Assembly: GCF_011299095.1 (NCBI RefSeq)
Contig: NZ_CP049889.1
Span: 1,654,501-1,718,500, forward strand
Length of the DNA stretch: 64,000 bases
Source of the DNA: Jeotgalibaca porci
GTDB taxonomy: Bacteria > Bacillota > Bacilli > Lactobacillales > Aerococcaceae
Direction of reading: 5' to 3'
Part shown: one piece after another, positions 63,590 to 64,000 of the stretch
Layout: each line of letters starts with the position of its first letter
Position numbering within the stretch: the first letter of the stretch is position 1
Position numbers and translations under genes: made by a program
Notes under the pieces: model-generated
What the model saw: only the letters and a program-made list of their open reading frames with translations
Told to the model about the DNA's origin: nothing
The model's database searches: none

Positions 63590-64000
63590 GTGGCGTATAC
63601 TTTAACTAAAAATGTACAAGAACAAGCATTAACTTCACTGAAGGAATGGATTTCCATTCCTTCAGTTTTAAATGAAACATCCTCAAAGTGGCCGTTTGGA
63701 GATGAGATTCAGCGGATGCTGGAACTCACCTTAAGAACGTGTGAAGAACTCGGAATGACGACGTATATGGATCCTGAGGGTTATTACGGGTATGCGGAGA
63801 TTGGTGAAGGTACCGAAACAATGGCGATTTTATGCCATATTGACGTTGTACCAGCCGAAGATGAAGCTGCTTGGAAATTTGGACCATTTACGGCAACCAT
63901 TGACGAAGGTAAAATCTACGGACGTGGGACACAGGATGACAAAGGACCAACCATCGCCTCACTTTACGCTGTCAAAGCGTTGGTGGATGCAGGAGAAGTT
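63590..64000 (+). CDS. M20-family peptidase (ArcT-like), 5' part
   Basis: The first 137 residues of a metallopeptidase that runs off the right edge. Metal-site motifs are present: ILCHIDVVPA (first His/Asp) and GRGTQDDKGPTIASLYAVKA (bridging Asp). In streptococcal arc operons a dipeptidase of this family, named ArcT in some genomes, supplies arginine from peptides. GTG at 63590 has AAAGGGG eight bases upstream; an ATG at 63584 is in frame but only two bases from it. arcC would be expected further right. Confidence 0.85.
   Translation, partial: MAYTLTKNVQEQALTSLKEWISIPSVLNETSSKWPFGDEIQRMLELTLRTCEELGMTTYMDPEGYYGYAEIGEGTETMAILCHIDVVPAEDEAAWKFGPFTATIDEGKIYGRGTQDDKGPTIASLYAVKALVDAGEV

Overview
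The window comes from a low-GC Gram-positive bacterium of the order Lactobacillales. The ribosomal gene order (str, S10, spc and alpha blocks, then ecfA1-ecfA2-ecfT-truA-rplM-rpsI), strong AGGAGG ribosome binding sites, cre-type catabolite sites, mannose-family and glucose-family PTS transporters and an arginine deiminase operon all fit. Carnobacteriaceae or a neighbouring family is my guess; the sequence alone does not settle the genus.

Layout. 1-5.7 kb: 3' end of lysS, then rpsL-rpsG-fusA-tuf. 5.8-7.7 kb: a stress-protein-like gene and a membrane-channel-like gene. 8.4-22.5 kb: one long ribosomal protein run from rpsJ to rplQ with secY, adk, infA, rpmJ and rpoA, introduced by a structured S10-operon leader and closed by a structured 3' element matching the position of the known L17 downstream element. 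22.6-26.3 kb: four accessory genes (NERD protein, ring-cleaving dioxygenase-like protein, PaiA-like acetyltransferase, esterase) that separate rplQ from the ECF transporter genes. 26.4-30.7 kb: ecfA1-ecfA2-ecfT-truA, then rplM-rpsI with an L13-type leader. 30.7-38.2 kb: an island-like segment holding a lipoprotein/histidine kinase/response regulator set and a divergent organophosphate antiporter. It is bounded by two copies of the rpsI 3' end, the second split by an intact IS3-family element. 38.2-43 kb: acetyltransferases, gene remnants and a Na/Pi cotransporter gene broken by one stop codon. 43-50.5 kb: carboxylesterase, GH120 beta-xylosidase-like enzyme, MFS carrier, lipoprotein, VanZ-like protein and a nucleoside deaminase pair. 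50.5-55.9 kb: GH35 beta-galactosidase, GntR regulator and a mannose-family PTS, resembling the pneumococcal bgaC locus. 56-59.5 kb: DAHP synthase, a PTS EIIBC and an editing-domain protein. 59.5-64 kb: arcA-arcB-arcD and an M20 peptidase, with an ArcR-type site and a cre upstream.

The most striking unexplained structure is a set of seven intergenic arrays of short hairpins (near 0.85, 7.95, 22.8, 38.2, 44.6, 48.9 and 57.1 kb). Each has 2 to 7 tandem units, and in nearly all the unit length is 51 bp (range 50-52) although the sequence differs between arrays. Three arm types (GCGCACTCA, GCTCACTCA, GCTAACTCA) differ by paired, compensating changes that preserve the hairpin. The arrays sit beside gene 3' ends, usually next to a long-stem terminator, and four of them fill junctions between convergent genes. 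They look like a REP/BIME-like element class that I cannot name.
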